Assembly (NCBI GenBank): GCA_017996675.1
Contig: JAGOGN010000010.1
Span: forward strand, 1 to 18,322
DNA: 18,322 bases
Source: Lachnospiraceae bacterium
GTDB taxonomy: Bacteria; Bacillota_A; Clostridia; Lachnospirales; Lachnospiraceae
Direction: 5' to 3'
The notes beneath the pieces are model-generated. The model was not told the origin of the DNA, did not search any database, and saw nothing but the letters and a program-made list of their open reading frames with translations. A program made the translations under genes and the position numbers. Of this stretch, positions 7,749-15,156 are shown in pieces (positions within the stretch are counted from its first letter, which is position 1; each line of letters starts with the position of its first letter).

Positions 7749-7841
7749 GCTTTCTGACTATTTGGAATCGAAATCGTCCACCATAGATTGTACGGTCAAA
7801 TAAAAAAAACACTACATCATGTTAAAAAGCGATAAAATAAC

Positions 7842-7869
7842 TTGTATTTTTTTCAAATTTTATTATAAT
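7842..7869 (+). promoter_or_regulatory. Sigma-A type promoter of the flagellar operon
   Basis: TTGTAT (7842-7847) and a perfect TATAAT (7864-7869) are separated by 16 bases. The start would be near 7876, giving a leader of about 40 bases before flgB. In B. subtilis the main fla/che promoter is also sigma-A dependent. The spacer is very AT-rich (runs of T and A). A sigma-D/sigma-28 type element (TAAA then GCCGATAA) is not present in good form. Confidence 0.7.
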
Positions 7870-7916
7870 AGAAGAATAGTATAACATCGAGATTTTATAG
7901 AGAGGAGTACCATGCT

Positions 7917-8306
7917 ATGATTAATTCAAATGTATTTGATTATATTAATGTGTTGAACAAGGCAGCGGATGCAAGTGCCCTTCGTCACAAGGCAATCAGC
8001 AATAACATAGCGAATGTAGATACGCCAGGGTATAAAAGACAGGATGTGAATTTTGGGAGCGTTCTCACGAGTGAATTAGGGAAGACTAAATATACTTCAC
8101 TAGATGAGAAAATCAAGGATGTGAGTCTTTCAAACCTAAATGTATCAACATATAGAGATTCAACAAATTATTCCTACCGATTAGACGGAAACAATGTGGA
8201 TGTCGATACGGAAAATGTAGAAATGGCTGCAAATCAAATTCAATACAAAGGTTTGGTTGACAGTATGACACAGGAATTTAACCGAATTAAATTAGTGATG
8301 AAATAG
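7917..8306 (+). CDS. flgB: Flagellar basal-body proximal rod protein FlgB
   Basis: FlgB is one of the proteins of the proximal rod, exported by the flagellar type III system and assembled on the MS ring. The protein has 129 residues, the usual length. The N-terminal rod signature SNNIANVDTPGYKR lies near residues 28-41, and the C terminus (DTENVEMAANQIQYKGLVDSM) forms the second heptad helix of the D0 domain. AGAGGAG (7901-7907) lies 9 bases before ATG 7917. A second ATG at 7912 is out of frame and makes only ATG CTA TGA, whose stop overlaps the flgB start. This is the first gene of the flagellar operon; flgC starts 11 bases after its stop. Confidence 0.97.
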   Translation: MINSNVFDYINVLNKAADASALRHKAISNNIANVDTPGYKRQDVNFGSVLTSELGKTKYTSLDEKIKDVSLSNLNVSTYRDSTNYSYRLDGNNVDVDTENVEMAANQIQYKGLVDSMTQEFNRIKLVMK

Positions 8307-8317
8307 GAGGATACTGG

Positions 8318-8761
8318 ATGTCGATTTTTCAAGGATTTAATATTAACGCATCGGGTCTGACCGCACAACGATTTCGTACAGATGTCATATCAGAAAATAT
8401 TGCAAATGTGAAAACAACCAGGACACAGGATGGAACGCCATACCGAAGACAAGTGGTTACTTTTGCAGAGAAGGATATTACTAATTTTAGTAATGTACTT
8501 CAGAATACAAGAAATGCTGCCGTTGGAAACGGAGTGAAAGTTTATTCATTAAAGGAAGATACGGAATCTGATTTTATTAAAACCTATGATCCGTCTCATC
8601 CAGATGCAGATGAAAATGGATATGTATCATATCCAAATGTCAATATTATTACCGAAATGACCAATTTGATCGATGCAAGTCGTTCCTATGAGGCAAATGC
8701 AACTGCATTTGAGGCGAGCAAAGGAATGATGACAACTGGATTACAGTTAGGAAAGGGATAA
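8318..8761 (+). CDS. flgC: Flagellar basal-body rod protein FlgC
   Basis: Proximal rod component. The protein has 147 residues. The N-terminal rod motif reads ENIANVKTTRTQDGTPYRRQ near 28-47, with the characteristic insert before the YRR of FlgC proteins. The C terminus has the conserved YPNVNIITEMTNLIDASRSYEANATAFE helix region, a hallmark of FlgC/FlgG. The ATG is preceded by AGGAGG directly after the flgB stop. FliE begins six bases after the stop. Confidence 0.97.
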   Translation: MSIFQGFNINASGLTAQRFRTDVISENIANVKTTRTQDGTPYRRQVVTFAEKDITNFSNVLQNTRNAAVGNGVKVYSLKEDTESDFIKTYDPSHPDADENGYVSYPNVNIITEMTNLIDASRSYEANATAFEASKGMMTTGLQLGKG

Positions 8762-8767
8762 TAAACG

Positions 8768-9073
8768 ATGGATATTAGTAGTATAGCAGGTCTTGCTCCA
8801 TCAACGCTTAGTGGGACATTTAAGAACGCATCAGAAGCGCAGGATACAGGTTTTTCTTCGATTTTGAATTCTGCAATGAATATGGTGAATGAAACCAATG
8901 ATTTACAGAATAAAGCTGAGTCAGCAGAAATACAATTTGCCCTAGGGCTGTCAGATAATACTCATGATTTACAGGTGGCACAGGAAAAAGCCAATGTAGC
9001 TTTGCAATATACGGTCGCAGTTCGTGATAAAATTATTGAAGGTTATAAAGAAATTATGAATATGCAGATTTAG
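8768..9073 (+). CDS. fliE: Flagellar hook-basal body protein FliE
   Basis: FliE is the adaptor joining the MS ring to the rod and is among the first exported substrates. The protein has 101 residues. The C-terminal part, with LGLSDNTHDLQVAQEKANVALQYTVAVRDKIIEGYKEIM split over two helices, is the conserved FliE domain; the N terminus (1-35) is variable and rich in serine and alanine. AAAGGG lies about 10 bases upstream, within the end of flgC. It sits between flgC and fliF, as in B. subtilis. Confidence 0.95.
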   Translation: MDISSIAGLAPSTLSGTFKNASEAQDTGFSSILNSAMNMVNETNDLQNKAESAEIQFALGLSDNTHDLQVAQEKANVALQYTVAVRDKIIEGYKEIMNMQI

Positions 9074-9104
9074 TATTAGTATCAGAAGAGAATAGGGGTG
9101 TACA

Positions 9105-10703
9105 ATGCAGGAACGATTTAAGCAAATTTGGAATAAAGTGTTAGCTTGGTGGAAGAAATTCACTATGAAACAGAGAATTTTGATTGTAAGTATTGCAGGT
9201 GTCATTGTAGTGTCACTTGGAATACTTGCTTTTGTTGTTTCGAGACCGACGATGGTTACACTAAAGACTTGCGAGTCTGTAACAGAAGCTTCTTCTGTAA
9301 AACAATTACTGGATGAAGCCAGTATTCAGTATGAAATTATGGAAGATAACCTGACATTTAAAATAAATAAAAAAGATATGACAAATGCGACCTATATTCT
9401 AGGAACTAATCAGATCGCATCCGACGAATATTCGTTAGAAGATGTATTTAACGGAAGCTTCAGCACGACCGAAGCGGATAAAAATAAAAAATATCAATTA
9501 TATTTGGAACAAAAGTTAGGCGAGCAATTAGAAGCGATCGATACGATTAAATCTGCGTCCGTTAGCCTATCAATTCCATTGGATGATGGTACGATTATCG
9601 CAAAAAACGAAGAAACTTATGCTTGTGTTGTTTTAAAACTGGATGGAAAGATGGATGAGGAAAAAGCGAATGGAATTGCGAAATTCATCGCAACTGCTGT
9701 TGGAAATAAAGGTACAGACAGCATTACTCTTTTAGACTCGGATTCAAACGTATTATTTGCGGGTGGAGAAGAATCAACCGCAATCGGTGCAGCATCCACA
9801 CAGCTTGCAATGAAAGCAAAGACGGAAAACATGGTGAAAGGTCAGATCTCGGATGTAGTTTTAGGAACCAATGTTTTTGATAATGTTGCAGTTGGTCTTA
9901 ATCTGGATCTTGATTTTGATAAAATCAGTGTAGATGATTTAAAATATTATGTGGAAGAAGGAAAAGAGCAGGGTTATCTGGACAGCGAGAGCGCTTATGA
10001 GTCAGAAACAACAGGTGGTGGGGCAGCTGTTCCTGGAACAGATTCCAATGATGATACTACTTATGTTTTAGAAAACGGAAATGGTACCAGTAGTACGATT
10101 AGTGATATCAAAAAGGATTATTTGCCAAATCAGGCAAGAACCATTACAGAAAAGGCTCTAGGAGCAATAAAGTATGATTCTTCTTCCGTTTCTGTTGTGG
10201 CAACAAAATACGTTGTTTATGACGAGGATTTACTCAAGTCCCAGGGAAAACTGGATAAAATGACGTTTGATGAATTTAAAGCGAAGAATAGCGCAAGAAA
10301 ACAGGTGAAAGTCGCGGATGATTTCTATAAACTTGTTGGAAATGCAACAGGATTTTCTGATGAGAAAATATCCATTATTGCATATGAAGTACCATTTTTT
10401 GAGTATTCCTCTGGAAGTGGAAGAACAGCAATGGATTATTTAGAGATTATTCTAGCTGTTGTAATTTTTGCATTACTAGGATATGTGGTATTTAGAAGTA
10501 CAAGAAAAGACAAAGGACAGGCGTTGGAACCAGAGCTGTCTGTTGAATCACTTTTGCAGTCTACAAAAGCTTCATTGGATATGGAAGAAATTGGATATAA
10601 CGAGAAGAGTGAAATTCGTCTTTTAATTGAGAAATTCGTTGAGGAAAAACCAGAAGCGGTTGCATCGTTGCTTCGTAACTGGTTGGAAGAGGAGTGGAAT
10701 TAG
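9105..10703 (+). CDS. fliF: Flagellar MS-ring protein FliF
   Basis: FliF is the membrane protein that forms the MS ring, the platform for rod, export gate and rotor. The protein has 532 residues. A first membrane segment lies at about 25-45 (ILIVSIAGVIVVSLGILAFV) and a second at about 445-463 (LEIILAVVIFALLGYVVF). Between them is the YscJ/FliF periplasmic ring domain, including VSLSIPLDD, and a low-complexity loop with GGGAAVPGTDSND near 305-320. The cytoplasmic C terminus ends EKPEAVASLLRNWLEEEWN, the segment that binds the N-terminal domain of FliG. AGGGGTG (9094-9100) precedes the ATG. The fliG start follows its stop by three bases, and the ribosome site for fliG lies within the last fliF codons. 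Confidence 0.96.
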   Translation: MQERFKQIWNKVLAWWKKFTMKQRILIVSIAGVIVVSLGILAFVVSRPTMVTLKTCESVTEASSVKQLLDEASIQYEIMEDNLTFKINKKDMTNATYILGTNQIASDEYSLEDVFNGSFSTTEADKNKKYQLYLEQKLGEQLEAIDTIKSASVSLSIPLDDGTIIAKNEETYACVVLKLDGKMDEEKANGIAKFIATAVGNKGTDSITLLDSDSNVLFAGGEESTAIGAASTQLAMKAKTENMVKGQISDVVLGTNVFDNVAVGLNLDLDFDKISVDDLKYYVEEGKEQGYLDSESAYESETTGGGAAVPGTDSNDDTTYVLENGNGTSSTISDIKKDYLPNQARTITEKALGAIKYDSSSVSVVATKYVVYDEDLLKSQGKLDKMTFDEFKAKNSARKQVKVADDFYKLVGNATGFSDEKISIIAYEVPFFEYSSGSGRTAMDYLEIILAVVIFALLGYVVFRSTRKDKGQALEPELSVESLLQSTKASLDMEEIGYNEKSEIRLLIEKFVEEKPEAVASLLRNWLEEEWN

Positions 10704-10706
10704 TCC

Positions 10707-11711
10707 ATGACAAAAGAATTGAATGGAACACAAAAAGCAGCAATTCTACTAATTGCGCTGGGACCGGAGAAATCTGCTTTGATTTTTAAACATTTAAAAG
10801 AAGAGGAAATCGAAACGCTTACACTAGAAATTGCGAATACAAGAAGTGTATCGCCTCAGGAAAAAGAAGATGTTTTAAATGAATTTTATCAGGTTTGTCT
10901 GGCACAAGAATATATTGCCGAAGGCGGAATTGGGTATGCAAAAGACCTATTGGAAAAAGCATTGGGTCAGGAACGTGCGAATGATGTTATTAACCGACTA
11001 ACCGCGTCACTGCAGGTTAGACCGTTTGAGTTTGTACGAAAAGCAGATCCTTCACAGCTTTTGAATTTCATTCAGGATGAACATCCACAGACAATTGCTA
11101 TGATTTTATCTTATCTGGCACCTGGACAAGCGTCCTTAATTATTAGTTCACTTCCACCAGATAAACAGGCAGATGTTGCAAAACGTATTGCAATGATGGA
11201 TCGAACAAGTCCAGACGTAATCAAGGAAGTGGAAAGCGTACTGGAACGTAAACTGGCATCTATGATTAACCAGGATTACACAATTGTTGGTGGTGTAGAC
11301 GCAATCGTAGCAATTTTAACGATGGTTGACCGTGGTACAGAAAAACATATTATGGAAACACTTGAAATTGAAGAGCCAGAACTTGCTGATGAGGTTCGTA
11401 AGAAGATGTTTGTATTTGAAGATATTCTTTTACTGGATGACAGAGCAATTCAGCGTGTTATGAGAGATGTAGATAATAACGACGTTGCAATTGCACTAAA
11501 AGTTGCAAATGAAGAAGTTAAGAATGTTGTATTTAAGAATATATCCAAACGTCTTGCTGCGATGATACAGGAAGATATGGAATTCATGGGTCCGGTTCGT
11601 ATGAAAGACGTAGAAGAGGCACAGCAGAAGATTGTTGGAATTATTCGTAAGCTGGAAGATTCTGCAGAAATTGTAATTTCTCGTGGCGGAGGTGATGAGA
11701 TCATTGCCTAA
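10707..11711 (+). CDS. fliG: Flagellar motor switch protein FliG
   Basis: FliG forms the rotor ring on FliF; its C-terminal charged helix interacts with the stator. The protein has 334 residues. The N-terminal FliF-binding domain covers about 1-100, the middle domain includes EHPQT at 125-129 (the FliM-binding EHPQ motif), and the C-terminal torque domain contains the charged helix LLLDDRAIQRVMRDVDNND. The protein ends in a GGGDEIIA tail whose codons GGA GGT GAT also form the ribosome site of fliH, so the two genes overlap. AGAGGAG lies about 12 bases before ATG 10707, inside the end of fliF. Confidence 0.97.
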   Translation: MTKELNGTQKAAILLIALGPEKSALIFKHLKEEEIETLTLEIANTRSVSPQEKEDVLNEFYQVCLAQEYIAEGGIGYAKDLLEKALGQERANDVINRLTASLQVRPFEFVRKADPSQLLNFIQDEHPQTIAMILSYLAPGQASLIISSLPPDKQADVAKRIAMMDRTSPDVIKEVESVLERKLASMINQDYTIVGGVDAIVAILTMVDRGTEKHIMETLEIEEPELADEVRKKMFVFEDILLLDDRAIQRVMRDVDNNDVAIALKVANEEVKNVVFKNISKRLAAMIQEDMEFMGPVRMKDVEEAQQKIVGIIRKLEDSAEIVISRGGGDEIIA

Positions 11712-12486
11712 TTTAATTAAACCTCAATTCATTCACACTCAGACAAATTCAAAAAGGATGATTGATTCCAATGTAAAAATGGAAGCATTGTGGAAAGAAG
11801 CGGAAAAGAAAAAGACCGAAGTATCTTTGCCAGATGAGTTTCAGGAAGGGATTTTTGCCGAACCATTGGAAGTGATTTCGCCAGAAGAGCTTTTACAGGA
11901 TGTACAAGATCAGGCAGAGCGGACATTAAAGTCTGCAAATGAAGAAGCAGAACAAATTCTGATTCTAGCAAATCAGGAAAGAGAAAGAGTCTTACAAGAA
12001 GCAAAAAACGCAGGTCACTTAGAGGGATATCAGGACGGCGTAGAAAATGCAAATAAAGAATATGAACAAAAAAAATTCGAACTTTCTAAAGAAAGAGAAG
12101 AATTAGAGGCTCATTATCAGGCACAACTCGATCAAATGGAAACCCAAATCGTACAGACGTTGCTCAATGTTTTAGATCAGGTTTTAGAGATTCAAATTGT
12201 AGATCTTGCACCAGTCGTTCTGGGATTGATAAAAAAAACAATTCGTCATATTGATAACGCGAAAGAATTTAAAATATATTTGAACCAAAAACAGCTGGAT
12301 TATTTTCATGAACATCTTGCTGAAATTCAAGAGCAGGTTGGCAATTCGAAGTTCATTGAAGGCTTGTTGGATACTTCTTTGTCAGAGGAACAATGTCGAA
12401 TTGAAACGGATTATGGAACCTATCACTGTGGTTACGATACCTATTACAAGAACCTGATCAAAGACATTCAAACATTAAGTTTATAG
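11704..12486 (+). CDS. fliH: Flagellar assembly protein FliH (export ATPase regulator)
   Basis: FliH binds and restrains the export ATPase FliI and anchors it to the export apparatus. With the chosen start the protein has 260 residues. A long charged coiled coil covers about residues 55-140 (repeated EEAEQI / NQERERVLQEA / AGHLEGYQDG), followed by the C-terminal FliI-binding domain resembling the V-type ATPase E subunit. I chose TTG 11704 because GGAGGTGAT (11688-11696) is a near-perfect ribosome site 7 bases upstream and the protein then starts PNLIKPQFI after Met, a plausible family N terminus. The in-frame ATG at 11695 lies inside that site and is less likely. The gene overlaps fliG by 8 bases. 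Confidence 0.85.
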   Translation: MPNLIKPQFIHTQTNSKRMIDSNVKMEALWKEAEKKKTEVSLPDEFQEGIFAEPLEVISPEELLQDVQDQAERTLKSANEEAEQILILANQERERVLQEAKNAGHLEGYQDGVENANKEYEQKKFELSKEREELEAHYQAQLDQMETQIVQTLLNVLDQVLEIQIVDLAPVVLGLIKKTIRHIDNAKEFKIYLNQKQLDYFHEHLAEIQEQVGNSKFIEGLLDTSLSEEQCRIETDYGTYHCGYDTYYKNLIKDIQTLSL

Positions 12487-12493
12487 GTGAAAT

Positions 12494-13813
12494 ATGGAAA
12501 TAAATCTGGACAAATATCTCGAACTTGCAGAACATGTGTATTTTGACCGTTTTGGTAAAGTAGTTAAAATCGTAGGACTCACAATTGAATCCGTCGGCCC
12601 AGAGGCCAAGTTGGGGGATGTGTGCAGAATTATCATTGATGCACAGCAAAATATTCAAGTTTTGGCAGAAGTAGTCGGCTTTCGGGAAAGCCGACTTGTT
12701 TTGATGCCATTTGACACCATTACGGGTATCGGAGTGGGCTGCATCGTGGAAAACACAGGACGTCCACTATCGGTATATGCTGGAGATGATTTGCTGGGTC
12801 AGGTTTTAGATGGAATCGGTAGATGTTCCATCGAACGTGAGTATGGAAAAGGTGCTTTTTACCCAATTGAGTCGTTACCGCCAGATCCGATGGAACGAAC
12901 AATCATTGATCAAGTGTTACAGCTTGGAGTGAAAGCAGTCGATGGTTTAATTACAGTTGGTAAGGGACAGCGTATTGGTATTTTTGCCGGATCCGGTGTT
13001 GGTAAGAGTACTCTTTTAGGTATGTTTGCAAGAAATACCAAAGCAGATATTAATGTCATTGCTTTGATTGGTGAGCGAGGAAGAGAAGTTCGAGAATTTA
13101 TAGAACGAGATTTAGGTGAAGAAGGCATGAAAAGGTCAATTGTGGTAGTGGCTACTTCAGATAAACCTGCACTTATTCGTAATAAAGCGGCAAAAACAGC
13201 AACAACGATTGCTGAATATTTTCGCGATCAGGGGAAAGATGTGCTTTTGATGATGGATTCTTTAACTCGTTTTTCTATGGCACAAAGAGAAATTGGTTTA
13301 GCTGCTGGTGAACCACCAGTTACGAGGGGTTATCCACCAAGCGTTTATGCAGAAATGCCAAGATTACTAGAAAGAGCAGGCACCAATCAAAAAGGAACCA
13401 TCACTGGCTTATATACTGTTTTGGTAGACGGTGATGATTTCAATGAACCGATCACGGATACGGCCAGAGGAATTTTAGACGGACATATCATGTTATCACG
13501 TAAATTAGCTCATAAGAATCAGTATCCTGCCATAGATGTTTTACAAAGTATCTCCCGTGTAATGAGTTCCATTGTGGATAGAAATCATAAAAAAGCATCT
13601 GGACAATTAAAAGAAGTACTTGCTGTCTATGCAGAAGCAGAGGATTTGATCAATATTGGGGCGTATAAAAAAGGAACGAACCCGAAAATTGATTTTGCTG
13701 TTTCTAAAATGGATGATGTGTTAGCGTTTTTAAAACAGGAGACGGAAGAACGTTTTACTTTTGAAGAAGAATTACAACAATTGTTAGAGCTATTTCCAAG
13801 TGAGAGTGAGTGA
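12494..13813 (+). CDS. fliI: Flagellum-specific ATP synthase FliI (type III export ATPase)
   Basis: FliI is the hexameric ATPase that unfolds and feeds substrates to the flagellar export gate. The protein has 439 residues. Walker A is GSGVGKST at 166-173. The segment IGERGREVREF follows, and the Walker B region reads LLMMDSLTRFSMAQREIGLAAGEPP as in F1-beta-like export ATPases; YPPSVYAEMPRLLERAG completes the signature. The start ATG at 12494 uses AGGTGA (12485-12490), which overlaps the fliH stop. The coding sequence contains a perfect 11-bp inverted repeat at 12673-12696 over codons for VGFRESRL, described separately. Confidence 0.97.
   Translation: MEINLDKYLELAEHVYFDRFGKVVKIVGLTIESVGPEAKLGDVCRIIIDAQQNIQVLAEVVGFRESRLVLMPFDTITGIGVGCIVENTGRPLSVYAGDDLLGQVLDGIGRCSIEREYGKGAFYPIESLPPDPMERTIIDQVLQLGVKAVDGLITVGKGQRIGIFAGSGVGKSTLLGMFARNTKADINVIALIGERGREVREFIERDLGEEGMKRSIVVVATSDKPALIRNKAAKTATTIAEYFRDQGKDVLLMMDSLTRFSMAQREIGLAAGEPPVTRGYPPSVYAEMPRLLERAGTNQKGTITGLYTVLVDGDDFNEPITDTARGILDGHIMLSRKLAHKNQYPAIDVLQSISRVMSSIVDRNHKKASGQLKEVLAVYAEAEDLINIGAYKKGTNPKIDFAVSKMDDVLAFLKQETEERFTFEEELQQLLELFPSESE
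12673..12696 (+). repeat. Perfect 11-bp hairpin inside fliI
   Basis: AGTCGGCTTTC (12673-12683) and GAAAGCCGACT (12686-12696) are exact reverse complements separated by GG. In RNA this would be a GC-rich stem with at least a four-base CGGG loop after opening the last pair, followed by TTGTTTTGATG. It lies about 180 bases into fliI and uses codons GTC GGC TTT CGG GAA AGC CGA CTT. It could be a weak attenuator, an mRNA stability element, or chance. Confidence 0.6.
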
Positions 13814-13822
13814 AAATAAGCG

Positions 13823-14260
13823 ATGAAGAAATTTCAGTATCGTATGCAAAATATTTTAAATATTCAACTGAAGCTTGAAGAACAGGCAAAATCAAATCTT
13901 GCAGAGGCAAATCGTTTGCTTAAAGTGCAAGAAGATATTTTAGTTCAATTTTTAGAGCAGAAGAAGAAATATGAAGAAGAATATAAAGCGGCTATGAACG
14001 ATTATCTGGATTTTACTCAAATTCATTATTACAGCCATGCAATTGAAGTGATGAAAACAAGGATTCGTACCCAGATGATTGAGGTACATGTGGCTGAAAA
14101 AAATGCGGAAAGTGCTCGCAATAAATTGCAGGAAATCATGATCGTTCGAAAAAGTCACGAGGTATTAAAAGAGAAAGCCTTGGAAGCATATCGAAACGAG
14201 TGGAATATAGAAGAAGGAAAAGAAATTGACCAATTGGTAAGTTATACCTATCAGAAATAA
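13823..14260 (+). CDS. fliJ: Flagellar export protein FliJ
   Basis: FliJ is the central stalk-like coiled-coil protein of the export ATPase complex and helps chaperone-substrate transfer. The protein has 145 residues and is predicted to be almost entirely two long antiparallel helices, rich in Glu, Lys and Gln (LEEQAKSNLAEANRLLKVQ... EQKKKYEEEYKAAMNDY). It starts KKFQYRMQNILNIQ after Met, the usual FliJ N terminus (F-x-Y-R/K-x-x-x-x-L). Sequence identity in this family is low, so the call leans on the coiled coil, the length and the position directly after fliI. The ribosome site (GAGTGA near the fliI stop) is weak, which suggests coupling to fliI translation. Confidence 0.9.
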   Translation: MKKFQYRMQNILNIQLKLEEQAKSNLAEANRLLKVQEDILVQFLEQKKKYEEEYKAAMNDYLDFTQIHYYSHAIEVMKTRIRTQMIEVHVAEKNAESARNKLQEIMIVRKSHEVLKEKALEAYRNEWNIEEGKEIDQLVSYTYQK

Positions 14261-14277
14261 AATTGCAGGAGGTTCAA

Positions 14278-15123
14278 ATGGCAAGAAATACTAATCTAAT
14301 GGATGATGACGATGACGATGTTGTAGTCGATAAAAAGAAGGAAAAGAAACCGAAAAAAGAAAAACCCCAAAAAGAAGCAAAAAATGGACAAAAAAAAGAT
14401 CAAAACATAGAAGAAGAGGAAGAGACGAAAGGAAGTAAACTAGTTGTTTTCTTTTTTACCGTGATTATTGTTGCAATCTGGCTCGGAATTATTGCTCTTT
14501 TAATCAAATGGGATGTAGGAGGTTTTGGCTCATCGGTGCTTTCACCAATTTTAAAAGATGTTCCATATATCAATAAGATTTTACCAGATACAAAGGTTAT
14601 TACGTCAGATACGGAATCGGAATATACTAGTTTGAAACAGGCGGTTGCTAAAATCAAAGAGCTGGAAAAACAAATTGAACAATCAAAAGCAGATGCAAAG
14701 AGCGATCAAGATACAATCAAGAAATTAAAGGATGAGATTCAAAGGCTGTCCTCGTATGAACAAGCGGCTGCAGACTTAGAAAAAACGAAAAAAGAATTTT
14801 ATAATGAGGTTGTTTTTTCAGATCAATCACCCGATATAAAAGAATATCAGAAGTATTATGAAAGTATCGACCCCGCTTATGCGGAGGAATTGTATAAACA
14901 GGTCATTACAGAAGTGGAAGCGGATGCGAAAACAAAGGAATATGCTTCTACCTATTCGTCGATGAAACCAAAGCAGGCCGCAGCGATTATGGAACAGATG
15001 ACAGATAATCTGCAGTTGGTCGCAAATATTCTTCAGAATATGACGGCAGCACAAAGAGGTGGTATTCTCGGAGCCATGGATAGCAAAGTTGCAGCAAGTG
15101 TAACAAAACTCATGGAACCTTAG
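14278..15123 (+). CDS. MotE/YlxF-like flagellar membrane protein
   Basis: Position between fliJ and fliK equals ylxF of B. subtilis. The protein has 281 residues. Residues 1-53 are cytoplasmic and highly charged: six Asp (9-14), a Lys-rich block (19-40), then five Glu (45-49). One membrane segment lies at about 55-77 (LVVFFFTVIIVAIWLGIIALL). A coiled coil follows (about 120-180). The C-terminal ~55 residues, MKPKQAAAIMEQMTDNLQLV then ILQNMTAAQRGGILGAMD, match the MgtE intracellular N-domain-like fold found in MotE and FlbB. Such proteins act as stator or motor-associated chaperones outside the cytoplasm. ATG 14278 has AGGAGG (14267-14272) just upstream; the in-frame TTG at 14263 precedes that site and is rejected. 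Exact function here is inferred. Confidence 0.85.
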   Translation: MARNTNLMDDDDDDVVVDKKKEKKPKKEKPQKEAKNGQKKDQNIEEEEETKGSKLVVFFFTVIIVAIWLGIIALLIKWDVGGFGSSVLSPILKDVPYINKILPDTKVITSDTESEYTSLKQAVAKIKELEKQIEQSKADAKSDQDTIKKLKDEIQRLSSYEQAAADLEKTKKEFYNEVVFSDQSPDIKEYQKYYESIDPAYAEELYKQVITEVEADAKTKEYASTYSSMKPKQAAAIMEQMTDNLQLVANILQNMTAAQRGGILGAMDSKVAASVTKLMEP

Positions 15124-15156
15124 AATAAATAACAATTTAAGAAAGGAGGATAACAA

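Noticed and set aside
7801..7840. Sigma-D/sigma-28 promoter with AGCGATAA as -10
   Set aside because: CGATAA fits the end of the GCCGATAA element, but no TAAA lies 15 bases upstream; the sigma-A type pair downstream is clearly better.
7819..7884. 21-codon ORF starting ATG TTA AAA in the flgB promoter region
   Set aside because: No ribosome site, overlaps the promoter elements and has AT-rich non-protein-like composition.
7749..7916. Cyclic di-GMP riboswitch upstream of flgB
   Set aside because: Such riboswitches precede flagellar operons in some clostridia, but none of the GEMM-type conserved segments is visible and the predicted leader is only about 40 bases.
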